Both the position numbers and the translations under genes were made by a program. Below the pieces are notes generated by a model, which worked only from the letters and a program-made list of their open reading frames with translations, was not told the DNA's origin and ran no database searches. Shown piece after piece: positions 1 through 6,334 of a stretch of DNA of 8,571 nucleotides. How positions within the stretch are numbered: position 1 is the first letter of the stretch; each line of letters opens with the position of its first letter. The stretch comes from CAYFJO01 sp964343305 (lineage in GTDB: Bacteria; Planctomycetota; Planctomycetia; Pirellulales; Pirellulaceae): NCBI GenBank assembly GCA_964343305.1, contig CAYFJO010000449.1, positions 1-8,571 of the forward strand, in the 5' to 3' direction.

Positions 1-3
1 ATA

Positions 4-203
4 ATGAAACAGAGAAAAACTACCAGTAAACCTTAGGACTCAACAGATCGCACCCGCCGTGGCAGTACAGCGCTGGGGAATTCGAGGAGACTCTATTGTT
101 TTCCATCGTTTCGGTTCTGGCTCGCGAGTTGGACGAGGATCAGGGGATTTCGAAACAGCGAGTTTACGAGATCACCGAACCGCTCCGCACACCGAAGAAT
201 TGA
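4..203 (+). other. Possible frameshifted or decayed small ORF at the left edge
   Basis: An ATG at 4 opens a ten-codon frame (MKQRKTTSKP) that ends at TAG 34-36. A second frame is open from 30 to the TGA at 201-203 and reads like protein, with segments such as WQYSAGEFEETLLF and ARELDEDQGISKQRVYEI. About two thirds of its third positions are G or C, but it has no ATG or GTG start of its own. A single-base indel near 31-35 would join the two frames into one protein of about 67 residues. The GEFEETLLF stretch followed by a charged helix faintly recalls the winged-helix start of PadR-type regulators, but the match is too weak to use as a call. Alternatives are that the first frame is the tail of a gene lying further left, or that none of this is coding. 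The GTG-started frame at 59-244 overlaps this stretch and looks less protein-like. Confidence 0.25.
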
Positions 204-496
204 AGCCGGCGGCCATGCTGGCTCGCGCCTCATCGACGCCCTAACTTCTTTCGTCTAACAGATTTACTCTTGACCACGGAAAGTCCACGTTTCGCTCCGA
301 GCGTCACTTACGGGCTCCGTCAGTCCCGCCCAGTCGATCCAACTCCGATCTTTTGTCCGAATCCGTGAGGCGCTTCGGGGAGATTTGCGGAGTTTCCCAG
401 TAGAAGCGATCGCCAGTAGCAAGCAGATACGTTTTCTGGCTGCTTTCCAGATTGCGGTCGTGATTTTTCAGTTTCACATTACTTCAGTAAAGATTG
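204..496. other. Intergenic stretch without a recognisable gene
   Basis: No convincing reading frame is present on either strand between the left-edge ORF and the first secreted-protein gene. It contains a GCGATCGC palindrome (406-413) flanked by two copies of CCAGTAG (397-403 and 413-419), and a weak 6-bp hairpin (AAGCAG 421-426 with CTGCTT 440-445). I see no good -35/-10 pair, although the promoter for the gene at 510 should lie here. Nothing in it can be assigned a function. Confidence 0.5.
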
Positions 497-503
497 AAAG
501 GAG
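497..503 (+). promoter_or_regulatory. Ribosome-binding site for the PDZ-like protein gene
   Basis: AAAGGAG lies six bases before the ATG at 510. It is a strong Shine-Dalgarno match and fixes the start of that gene. Confidence 0.75.
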
Positions 504-509
504 AATGCC

Positions 510-1175
510 ATGAAGACTTACCAATTGGCGCAGCGAAGTTTGGTTTTGGCAATGGCGATTTCAGTTACCTTGGGTGCGACCACATTTGCCGCGAACTATC
601 ATCGGGGCAGTGGTTTGACCATTTCTAACCAATTCCTTCCCACAAAGGGTGTTAAGATCAAAAAGGTCGACCGCGGTAGCCACGCGGACGACGCGGATCT
701 CGAACGTGGCGACCTGATCGTCGGTGTGATCAACTCCAACACGGGTTTCTCCGCGCCCATAAAAGATGTAGACACTCTTCTGAGGGTACTCGACGACGTA
801 GCGGCTGATACGATTCATCTTGCCGTCAAGCCCGGTGGAAACGGAGCTCTGGTTGATGTTGAGTTGGCGCTTGCCGGTCGTAATGGCCCGGAACCGGTCC
901 CGGACTTAAACGGCGTGTGGCATTCGACGCTCGGCACGACAACGCTGACCCGCAATAACGATTCGATCAGCGGCATGATTGACTATCCGTTTGCGGGCAG
1001 TGCCCAGATCAACGGTACCGTGAATGGAAACACGATCGCCTATACCTGGGTGAGTCAAAACCCGAACGGCGCCGGACAAGGTCAGTTGACGATCGCAGCG
1101 GATGGCCGAAGCATCCGAGGCTTGTGGGTCAACGTTTTGGATAACACGGGCGGCGAGTGGATGTTGTGGCGCTAA
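510..1175 (+). CDS. Exported PDZ-like protein with a C-terminal beta-rich domain
   Basis: This 221-residue protein begins with a signal peptide: a basic start, a hydrophobic core at about 11-23, and a likely cut after TFA or TFAA near residue 27-28. It should therefore act outside the cytoplasmic membrane. Residues about 35-122 resemble a PDZ domain: a GVKIKKVDRGSHADDADL segment followed by ERGDLIVGVI, the usual pattern of a carboxylate-loop region, a GS.A..A.L turn and GD.I. There is no protease domain, so this would be a stand-alone PDZ-type binding module. Residues about 133-221 (starting DLNGVWHSTLG, ending GGEWMLWR) form short alternating strands with repeated SG, NG and DG turns, like the small lipocalin-like beta domains common in secreted planctomycete and Bacteroidetes proteins. 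The start is set by the RBS at 497-503. A terminator follows 26 bases after the TAA, so it is probably monocistronic. The ligand is unknown. The PDZ call is fairly sure; the second domain is recognised only by pattern. Confidence 0.85.
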   Translation: MKTYQLAQRSLVLAMAISVTLGATTFAANYHRGSGLTISNQFLPTKGVKIKKVDRGSHADDADLERGDLIVGVINSNTGFSAPIKDVDTLLRVLDDVAADTIHLAVKPGGNGALVDVELALAGRNGPEPVPDLNGVWHSTLGTTTLTRNNDSISGMIDYPFAGSAQINGTVNGNTIAYTWVSQNPNGAGQGQLTIAADGRSIRGLWVNVLDNTGGEWMLWR

Positions 1176-1201
1176 TACTGCATCACGCCCGGTTTGTAAC
1201 C

Positions 1202-1237
1202 GAAACCCAGTTTCCTAATGAAACTGGGTTTCTTTTT
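1202..1237 (+). terminator. Intrinsic terminator after the PDZ-like gene
   Basis: A perfect 13-bp inverted repeat (GAAACCCAGTTTC at 1202-1214, GAAACTGGGTTTC at 1220-1232) encloses a five-base CTAAT loop and is followed by TTTTT (1233-1237). It sits 26 bases after the stop at 1175. A very similar stem-loop is present at 1977-2010. Confidence 0.85.
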
Positions 1238-1473
1238 GCGCGCTGCTTCGCAGAGCAAGTTGCAACTGGTTCGTTCACTCGCACGTTTGGGATAAACACG
1301 GCTTGCGCTGTTGGTTTCGACAACGCGAATCGCCACGACATCTTCAACGCTAGTTTGAGGCGCAACAGGACCGGATGTGGAATTAAAGGGTAGTGGTAAT
1401 GGCGCCGTTGCTAAGCAGCAAGCCAGCCAACGAATGTTTTAGTTGCAAACTAATTTGACAACACTCTTAACAC
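1238..1473. other. Spacer upstream of the duplicated-module gene
   Basis: No gene is visible here. Short open frames on both strands look like chance. It should hold the promoter of the gene at 1486, but no good hexamer pair with proper spacing is visible; the TTGACA at 1455-1460 is too close to the start codon to serve. Confidence 0.45.
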
Positions 1474-1485
1474 GGAGATGGTACG

Positions 1486-1911
1486 ATGAAAACTCTATCA
1501 ATTGCCTCGTTAACATTGTTTTTGGGTCTCGCGCTCACGACACCGTCAGTGCAAGCAGCTGGATTCCCCTTTCCACAGGGGAACCGTCGCATTGACGCGA
1601 ATCCCCAGCTTCCACCAGGTGCCAACATCCCTGTGGGTCGAACGCGTTATGTCGTTACTTATTTTTCGGCCGGGGCGAAACGGTGTTTCAGGAACGAAGC
1701 TGACGCGCGCCGATATGAGGTTGCAAGGATACAGTCTGGATATAGAGCCGTCACGCGTCGCATCCAACGCGGCGTATATTGTGTGTACTACTATTTCCCG
1801 AAGCGTACTCGGAGCTTCGATAACAAAGCGGACGCTCGACGTTTTCGGCAGATCTTGACGAATCTTGGGTTTTCCGTGACCTCACAGGTTTTCTATGTAC
1901 CTATTCAGTGA
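1486..1911 (+). CDS. Secreted basic protein with two copies of a 43-residue module
   Basis: I do not recognise a named family for this 141-residue protein. It has a signal peptide (residues 1-24, ending SVQA before AGF), a Pro/Gly-rich linker (25-54), and then two tandem modules at 55-93 and 98-136 with a period of exactly 43 residues. Each module has an aromatic strand (YVVTYF; YCVYYYF), then F-x-N-x-ADARR-(Y/F), a helix-like stretch, and G-(Y/F) followed by a short strand. The strand/FxxxxxA/helix/GY order recalls SPOR-like folds that bind peptidoglycan, but this is pattern resemblance only. The mature protein is rich in Arg and Tyr and has two Cys (67 and 99), which could pair outside the cell. 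GGAG at 1474-1477, eight bases before the ATG, supports the start. A terminator-like stem-loop lies 65 bases after the TGA. The next gene carries a related single module. It is surely a gene; its function is unknown. Confidence 0.8.
   Translation: MKTLSIASLTLFLGLALTTPSVQAAGFPFPQGNRRIDANPQLPPGANIPVGRTRYVVTYFSAGAKRCFRNEADARRYEVARIQSGYRAVTRRIQRGVYCVYYYFPKRTRSFDNKADARRFRQILTNLGFSVTSQVFYVPIQ
1648..1893 (+). repeat. Tandem 129-base coding repeat (two protein modules)
   Basis: Bases 1648-1764 and 1777-1893 encode two diverged copies of the same module, offset by 129 bases. Residues matching at the 43-residue offset include Y55/Y98, V57/V100, Y59/Y102, F68/F111, N70/N113, the ADARR block 72-76/115-119, and G85/G128. 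Y77/F120 and Y86/F129 are conservative changes. The DNA copies have diverged at many third positions, so the duplication is old and maintained at the protein level. Confidence 0.7.
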
Positions 1912-1976
1912 GGCCTAGCGTGCGCAACACGCGATTGGCAAATGTGTCGTTGACAACGACCGATATGAAACTATGA

Positions 1977-2010
1977 CAAACCCGGTTTCAAAATGAAACC
2001 GGGTTTGTTT
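1977..2010 (+). terminator. Intrinsic terminator after the duplicated-module gene
   Basis: A perfect 13-bp inverted repeat (CAAACCCGGTTTC at 1977-1989, GAAACCGGGTTTG at 1995-2007) encloses an AAAAT loop and is followed by TTT. It lies 65 bases after the stop at 1911. It resembles the stem-loop at 1202-1237, with compensatory changes in the stem. The T-run is short, so termination may be weaker than at the first copy. Confidence 0.7.
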
Positions 2011-2109
2011 GCGCGCCAGGAAGGCGTCAGCCACCCTGAAGAGATCACCTTTGGAATTCAGCGTCTTTCTCCCTGAAGTTGAGGCGCCGTGCTGCGAGAT
2101 GTGGAGTTC

Positions 2110-2115
2110 TATAAT
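2110..2115 (+). promoter_or_regulatory. Candidate -10 element for the single-module secreted gene
   Basis: A perfect TATAAT lies about 70 bases before the ATG at 2185 and downstream of the preceding terminator, a sensible promoter place. There is no good -35 at 16-18 bases; the nearest TTGAGG (2079-2084) is 25 bases away. The call rests on the -10 hexamer and position alone. Confidence 0.3.
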
Positions 2116-2171
2116 AGTTGCATCCAGCGCCAATAAAGACGCACATTCGACTTTGGAAACTCTCACTGAAC

Positions 2172-2177
2172 AAGGAA
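2172..2177 (+). promoter_or_regulatory. Ribosome-binding site that decides the start at 2185
   Basis: AAGGAA lies seven bases before the ATG at 2185 but only one base before the in-frame TTG at 2179. The spacing favours the ATG start, giving a normal signal peptide beginning MKNFLYLTLF. Confidence 0.65.
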
Positions 2178-2184
2178 CTTGAAC

Positions 2185-2517
2185 ATGAAAAACTTCCTCT
2201 ACTTAACGTTATTCGCAGTTTTTGTCGTCGCGAACACTTCCTCATTAGCAATGGCAAAACCATGGATCCAATTTCAAACTCGATACCAAGTGCAAGGCAA
2301 ACGATCCAATACAGGAAACTGGGTAACGCTTGGCACCTTCCGGACCAACGCATCCGCCCGAGACTATCTACACTGGCTTATCTTTCATTCAACGGGTTAC
2401 ATTGATTGGAGAATTCGGCGAATGTTAGTTCCCGTTCCCACCAAAATCAACCCTAACCCTAAGATTGGTTGGCACTCGCCGGCTGTCCCACGACCACCAG
2501 CGCGGTATCCCGGATAA
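2185..2517 (+). CDS. Small secreted protein with one module related to its neighbour's
   Basis: This is a 110-residue protein of no family I can name. A signal peptide covers residues 1-24 (MKNFLYLTLFAVFVV, then SSLAMA before KPW). The mature part has a strand with YQV (34-36), a WVTLGTF strand (46-52), then F-R-x-N-ASARD-Y (52-61), a helix-like stretch, and GY (71-72) followed by another strand. This matches the module in the gene at 1486: FRTNASARDY lines up with FRNEADARRY and FDNKADARRF, with a two-residue insertion before GY. VxLGTF followed by A and GY again resembles a SPOR-like order, not proven. The tail (82-110) is rich in Pro, Lys and Arg and probably unstructured. The start follows the RBS at 2172-2177 in preference to the TTG at 2179. 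No clear terminator follows. The nearby large kinase gene starts 145 bases downstream. Confidence 0.75.
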   Translation: MKNFLYLTLFAVFVVANTSSLAMAKPWIQFQTRYQVQGKRSNTGNWVTLGTFRTNASARDYLHWLIFHSTGYIDWRIRRMLVPVPTKINPNPKIGWHSPAVPRPPARYPG

Positions 2518-2662
2518 ATCGAGCTAGGTTCATGCTTAGAGCTGGGAAGGTCAACGCGCGGCCCGAAGTACACAGAAAAGAATCGCGAGATCCTTGTGTG
2601 CGATCGACGGTCACGTGATACTGATCGATATTATCCCCGAGACTTGCAGGACCAGTCCGAAA

Positions 2663-3067
2663 ATGAGCGATCCGCTGAGTGAGGACAAGGTCGATGATCC
2701 GGCCGGTGGCGATGAAAAGCCGAACATTTCGGGTTTACTTCGCATCGATCAACTCTGCGACCAGTTTGAATTGGCGCTCCGAGGGGGTCAACATCCGAAG
2801 TTGGAGTCCTACCTTGCCAATGCGCCGTCGAGCGAAAATGCCACCCTGTTCAATCATCTTATTCGTGTCGAGGTGGAGTACCGTCGTGCCATTGGCGAAA
2901 CGCCCAAACACGAAGAATACACTCGCCGCTTTCCCGCGTTCTCCACCTTGATCGTGTCGGCACTGCAAGATCGCAACCTGGTGACCGCTCAAGGTTCGGT
3001 TCGGGATACCTTGGCAAAGGTCGTACGTTCTGCGGGTGAAATTCCCACACAAATCGGTCGCTTTTAA
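2663..3067 (+). CDS. N-terminal fragment of the interrupted kinase gene
   Basis: This 134-residue product ends at the premature TAA. Residues 1-25 are acidic and probably flexible. Residues about 31-93 match the conserved segment that precedes the kinase domain in many planctomycete Ser/Thr kinases: a helix with FELALRGGQHPKLESYL, then RVEVEYRRAIGETP and EYTRRFPAF. Its role in the family is not known to me. The fragment stops at IGRF, just before the first kinase strand, so alone it has no catalytic part. The ATG at 2663 is preferred because the conserved segment begins after it and the upstream extension (possible TTG at 2594) has no family character. A weak AGGA lies about 11 bases upstream of the ATG. 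No sigma-factor gene, a frequent partner of such kinases, lies immediately upstream. Confidence 0.6.
   Translation: MSDPLSEDKVDDPAGGDEKPNISGLLRIDQLCDQFELALRGGQHPKLESYLANAPSSENATLFNHLIRVEVEYRRAIGETPKHEEYTRRFPAFSTLIVSALQDRNLVTAQGSVRDTLAKVVRSAGEIPTQIGRF
3065..3067 (+). other. Premature in-frame TAA in the kinase gene
   Basis: The frame reads R-F-stop-I-L-E-L-L-G-S-G-G-F-G-S-V. The TAA is in the same frame as the 3-kb open region downstream, so a frame-preserving event (sense codon or readthrough) is required, not a frameshift. The glycine loop is at 3083-3106 and the next ATG, GTG or TTG in frame is the ATG at 3137. Confidence 0.85.
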
Positions 3068-3136
3068 ATCCTCGAACTACTGGGATCTGGCGGGTTCGGC
3101 AGCGTTTTTAAGGCCTACGATCCTAAGCTGGACCGA

Positions 3137-6124
3137 ATGGTCGCCGTGAAATTGCCTCACGGTCGTCTTTCCACGGCCCAGGAAGAAGAGCGGTTCGTGC
3201 GCGAGGCCCGCAGTGCGGCCCAGCTTCGCCATCCGGGTATCGTGCCTGTCTACGAAACAGGCCATGACGGCTCGCTACCTTACATCGTCAGTGGCTACAT
3301 CAACGGGCGGACGCTAACCGAACAACTCGAAGACCATGGGCGGTGCGATTTTCGCGACGCCACCAAGCTTGTTGCCTGCGTGGCCGTGGCGCTGGACTAC
3401 GCACATCAGCACGGCATTATTCACCGCGACGTTAAACCCGGTAACATTTTGATCGATGACGCCGGCGAACCGCAACTAACCGACTTTGGTTTGGCTCGGC
3501 GAAAGGAAGTCGACGCGACGCTCACCATGGATGGCCAGATCGTTGGCACACCTGCCTACATGCCGCCGGAGCAAGCCCTGGGCGACCAGGAAAAAGTCGA
3601 CGCGCAGAGCGACGTTTACAGCTTGGGTGTTGTGTTGTATGAGCTGTTGACCGGAGACCTGCCTAATCCAGGTGACAAGCAATTGGTTTTCCACCGCCTG
3701 TTGAATGTGGAACCGCGCCGGCCTCGAAGCTTGGATCGAAGCATCCCGCTTGATCTGGAAACCATCACACTCAAATGTTTGAGCAAGGAGCCCGGCCACC
3801 GTTACGCCTCGGCAGGCGAACTGGCCGACGACCTGTTTCGTTGGCTCAAAGGCGATCCGATCCTGGCACGTCCGATCAGCATTGCCGAACGACTGTGGCG
3901 TTGGTGCCGACGAAACCCGGCTGCCGCGACCTTAATCCTGTGTTTGGTGGTTTTCCCTGTTGTGATTGCAACGCTTTTATTTGTGGGGAACTTGCAGTTG
4001 AGTGCCAGTTTGGATCGCGCGGTCCGAGCGGAGCGTGAGGCAAGTCGAAAGGAAGAAGCGGCGAGAGAGAACGAACAGAAAGCGCTCGCCAACGAACGAC
4101 AAGCGACGCAAAACCTCTGGCAGGCGTATCTGGCTCAGGCACGCGCGAATCGTCGAACGGGTACGATGGGGCAGCGAGGTGACACTTTGGAAGCCATCCG
4201 GAAGGCTGCCGACTTGCACTCGTCGGTGCAAGTGACGGATGACGATGTCTTGGCCCTGCGCAACGAAGCGATTTCCGCGTTGACATTGGTCGACCTTGAC
4301 GTCCAGTGGCAGAAGAAGGTCGTCCAGCGTTACAGCAACCGTCGCTCAACGGTCGCCTTTGATGCCGGATTGAAACGGTACACAGAAGACGATGGGCAGC
4401 AGATTACCGTCCGTAGCACAAAGGACGATCGGGTACTTTTCAAACTTCCCAAATTGGGTGACCCTACGGTCGGCTTTCGCTTCAATGGTAGTGGTCAGCA
4501 GCTCGCCATGTATCTGCACAACCGCAAGTGCCAGGTCTGGGATTTGAGTACGCGCGAAGTCATCCTTGAGGACGACCGCCATTCCAGAAAGGCCGTAGAT
4601 TTCCGTCCGGATGGCCAGAGCGTCGCCATCGGCCAACGGGATGGATCAATTCAGCTTTACGATTTGCCAACCGGCGAGGCGATCAAATCGTTGACTCCCG
4701 GACCGCTGCCTGACACGGTCCGATTCTCACCCAATGGCCAACGGTTGGCGGTCAGTAGCACGAGCAGTCTAGTCCGTGTATGGGACGTGAAGTCAAGTCA
4801 AATGAAATGGCAGTATCGCACACCAAGTGGAGCCTATCTCCTTGATTGGAGCCCTGACGGAAAACTCGTGGCATGTGCGTGCGCCGACTTTAATATCTAT
4901 GTGTGGGATGCGGACACAGGCCACCTCGTCCAGGTGCTTCGCGGGCACCAGGCAGAAGTGATGAGGGTTTGTTTCAGCCACAAGGGCGACTTGTTAGCCT
5001 CGTATGCATGGGACAACACCAGCCGGTTTTGGGATCCGCGAAGCGGGCATGCACTGCTCAAGACTTCCATTGGGGAAGTGATTCATTTCGCGCCAGGGGA
5101 CGAGCGAATGGGCTATCGCAACAATGAGGAAGCCGGCATCTTGCACGTGGCAACGGGTCGGGAATGTCGCAACCTCAATGCTCACGATGGTGGCAAGGGA
5201 CCCTGGTGTGTCGATATCGCTGCCGATGGACAACAAATGATTTCCGCCGGCAGCGACGGGGTCAGGCTATGGAACTTGCAGACCTTACAGGAGATCCCGC
5301 TGGCTTCGTCTGGCGGACCATTAGAGGTCGGCTACTGTCGTTCGGTCGCCTTTCGTCCGGACGGTGAAGGGTTTTACACGGCCAGCGATATTGGCATTTA
5401 TCACTGGCCCATAACGGACAATGATGATGGATCGGTTAAAGCGGGTCCGGGTCGCAGAATCAGCACTCGTCCGAATTTGTTTCGACAGGACATATTCCGC
5501 GTTTCAGTAAGCTGTAATTCCAACCGGCTTGCCTTTCTCGGCGGTCGCAAAACAATCCACGTCACCGACGGGAACGGAACGGATTTTGTGATCGAGGCAA
5601 AAGGAGAGACACGGTTGGCACACGTTGGTATCAGCCCTGACGGCAATTGGGTCGTCGCCAATTCGGATACGGGGCGGACATTCCACGTATGGGAAGTCAC
5701 GTCAGGAAAACTCATCGAGGAGTTGTCGCACGGCGATGGCTCTCGTGGCGATGCGAGCTTCAGTCCCGATGGATTGTTGTTGGTCACCGGCGCGGGAAAC
5801 GAATATCGATTCTGGGACACACGCACGTGGCAACTCGTCCATGCCATCTCGATGGAAAGCCCGGTCAATCGGCAGGTGGCTTTCACACATGACGGGAAAA
5901 CTGTAGCCATCCCCTACTCTCGCTATCTGATCAAGCTCATTGATCGCGAAACCGGTCACGAACTGGCGACTCTGGAGCCCCAGCGCCCCGATCCGATCCA
6001 TTGGATGTGCTTCTCGCCAGACAGCGGGAAACTCTCCGTTGCTTGCTCGACCCATCGTATTCAAATCTGGGACCTGCAGCAGATCCGTGAGCAATTGGAC
6101 GAACTCGGATTGGATTGGGACTGA
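3137..6124 (+). CDS. Kinase-TM-WD40 part of the interrupted receptor
   Basis: The first ATG after the premature stop gives 995 residues. Kinase motifs are all visible: VAVK with Lys5, a helix-C Glu23, HRDVKPGN with Asp98, DFG at 116-118, GTPAYMPPE at 137-145, and DVYSLGVVLYELLTG at 159-173. Starting here removes the glycine-rich loop (GSGGFGSV), so this product alone should bind ATP poorly; no strong RBS precedes 3137. WRWCRRNPAA leads into one membrane helix (about 262-284). A charged coiled coil follows (about 290-330), then the LWQAYLAQARANRR and LEAIRKAADL linker. Residues about 385-995 hold roughly 14 WD40 blades, several degenerate, ending in WDLQQIREQLDELGLDWD. In the intact parent protein the kinase would be cytoplasmic and the two likely seven-bladed propellers extracytoplasmic, coupling protein binding to phosphorylation. 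The gene converges on a second receptor, with 210 bases between the stops. Confidence 0.75.
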   Translation: MVAVKLPHGRLSTAQEEERFVREARSAAQLRHPGIVPVYETGHDGSLPYIVSGYINGRTLTEQLEDHGRCDFRDATKLVACVAVALDYAHQHGIIHRDVKPGNILIDDAGEPQLTDFGLARRKEVDATLTMDGQIVGTPAYMPPEQALGDQEKVDAQSDVYSLGVVLYELLTGDLPNPGDKQLVFHRLLNVEPRRPRSLDRSIPLDLETITLKCLSKEPGHRYASAGELADDLFRWLKGDPILARPISIAERLWRWCRRNPAAATLILCLVVFPVVIATLLFVGNLQLSASLDRAVRAEREASRKEEAARENEQKALANERQATQNLWQAYLAQARANRRTGTMGQRGDTLEAIRKAADLHSSVQVTDDDVLALRNEAISALTLVDLDVQWQKKVVQRYSNRRSTVAFDAGLKRYTEDDGQQITVRSTKDDRVLFKLPKLGDPTVGFRFNGSGQQLAMYLHNRKCQVWDLSTREVILEDDRHSRKAVDFRPDGQSVAIGQRDGSIQLYDLPTGEAIKSLTPGPLPDTVRFSPNGQRLAVSSTSSLVRVWDVKSSQMKWQYRTPSGAYLLDWSPDGKLVACACADFNIYVWDADTGHLVQVLRGHQAEVMRVCFSHKGDLLASYAWDNTSRFWDPRSGHALLKTSIGEVIHFAPGDERMGYRNNEEAGILHVATGRECRNLNAHDGGKGPWCVDIAADGQQMISAGSDGVRLWNLQTLQEIPLASSGGPLEVGYCRSVAFRPDGEGFYTASDIGIYHWPITDNDDGSVKAGPGRRISTRPNLFRQDIFRVSVSCNSNRLAFLGGRKTIHVTDGNGTDFVIEAKGETRLAHVGISPDGNWVVANSDTGRTFHVWEVTSGKLIEELSHGDGSRGDASFSPDGLLLVTGAGNEYRFWDTRTWQLVHAISMESPVNRQVAFTHDGKTVAIPYSRYLIKLIDRETGHELATLEPQRPDPIHWMCFSPDSGKLSVACSTHRIQIWDLQQIREQLDELGLDWD

Positions 6125-6334
6125 AGGCAGCAGCGCGGCAACTCCGAGCAGCGCTGCTAGGGTCGCGAATCGCCACCTAAAAAGGGCAGTTCCCACAACG
6201 TCGTGACTGACGTTTCAGCGACAAGTTGCAAAACGATCAAGTGGACTGGACGGATGCGCCGAAATCGCAGCAGGTCAAGCCCGCAGCAAGACGCATGAGA
6301 TGGCGTTAAGGCGGGCGAGTGCAATGTCAACAAT
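6125..6334. other. Convergent intergenic gap with a weak inverted repeat
   Basis: This gap separates the two converging receptor genes. AGCAGCGC (6129-6136) and GCGCTGCT (6151-6158) could form an 8-bp stem with a 14-base loop just after the plus-strand stop, but no T-run follows on either strand. A second imperfect hairpin (6200-6222, one bulge) is also possible. Either might serve as a terminator; neither is convincing. No gene is seen here. Confidence 0.35.

Larger units (their letters stand above)
2663..6124 (+). pseudogene. Ser/Thr kinase-WD40 membrane receptor gene interrupted by one in-frame TAA
   Basis: Read as one frame, this locus encodes a complete planctomycete-type receptor: an N-terminal conserved segment, a Hanks-type kinase domain, one membrane helix, a coiled-coil linker and about 14 WD40 blades ending in LGLDWD. 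Codon 135 is TAA (3065-3067), between IGRF and ILELLGSGGFGSVF. In this family that spot is a sense codon at the start of the kinase domain; CAA, GAA, AAA, TAT or TAC would each become TAA by one base change. No other stop or frameshift occurs in the 1153 codons, and all catalytic motifs survive. The lesion is therefore recent, a sequencing or assembly error, or a site of readthrough. TAA appears to be a normal stop elsewhere in the window (1173-1175, 2515-2517), which argues against code reassignment. The two halves are listed separately as they would be translated. Confidence 0.7.

Noticed and set aside
59..244. 61-residue frame with a GTG start
   Set aside because: There is no RBS, the composition is not protein-like, and the overlapping frame at 30-203 looks more like coding sequence.
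406..413. GCGATCGC palindrome like the cyanobacterial HIP1 octamer
   Set aside because: I noticed only one copy in 8.5 kb, and the rest of the window points to a planctomycete; chance is the simplest reading.
1325..1336. GCGAATCGCCAC shared with 6165-6176
   Set aside because: A single 12-base match between two intergenic places without further flanking similarity is not evidence of a repeat family.
1183..1365. 60-residue minus-strand frame between the first two secreted-protein genes
   Set aside because: It spans the terminator stem-loop, has no domain or RBS support and looks random.
1455..1460. Perfect TTGACA upstream of the duplicated-module gene
   Set aside because: A -10 at proper spacing would fall on the RBS and start codon, leaving no leader, and no -10-like sequence is there.
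3062..3069. TTTTAAAT run at the premature stop as a ribosomal frameshift site
   Set aside because: The TTTAAAT heptamer is not in the needed zero-frame register. The frame before and after the stop is the same, so a frameshift would not rejoin the halves.
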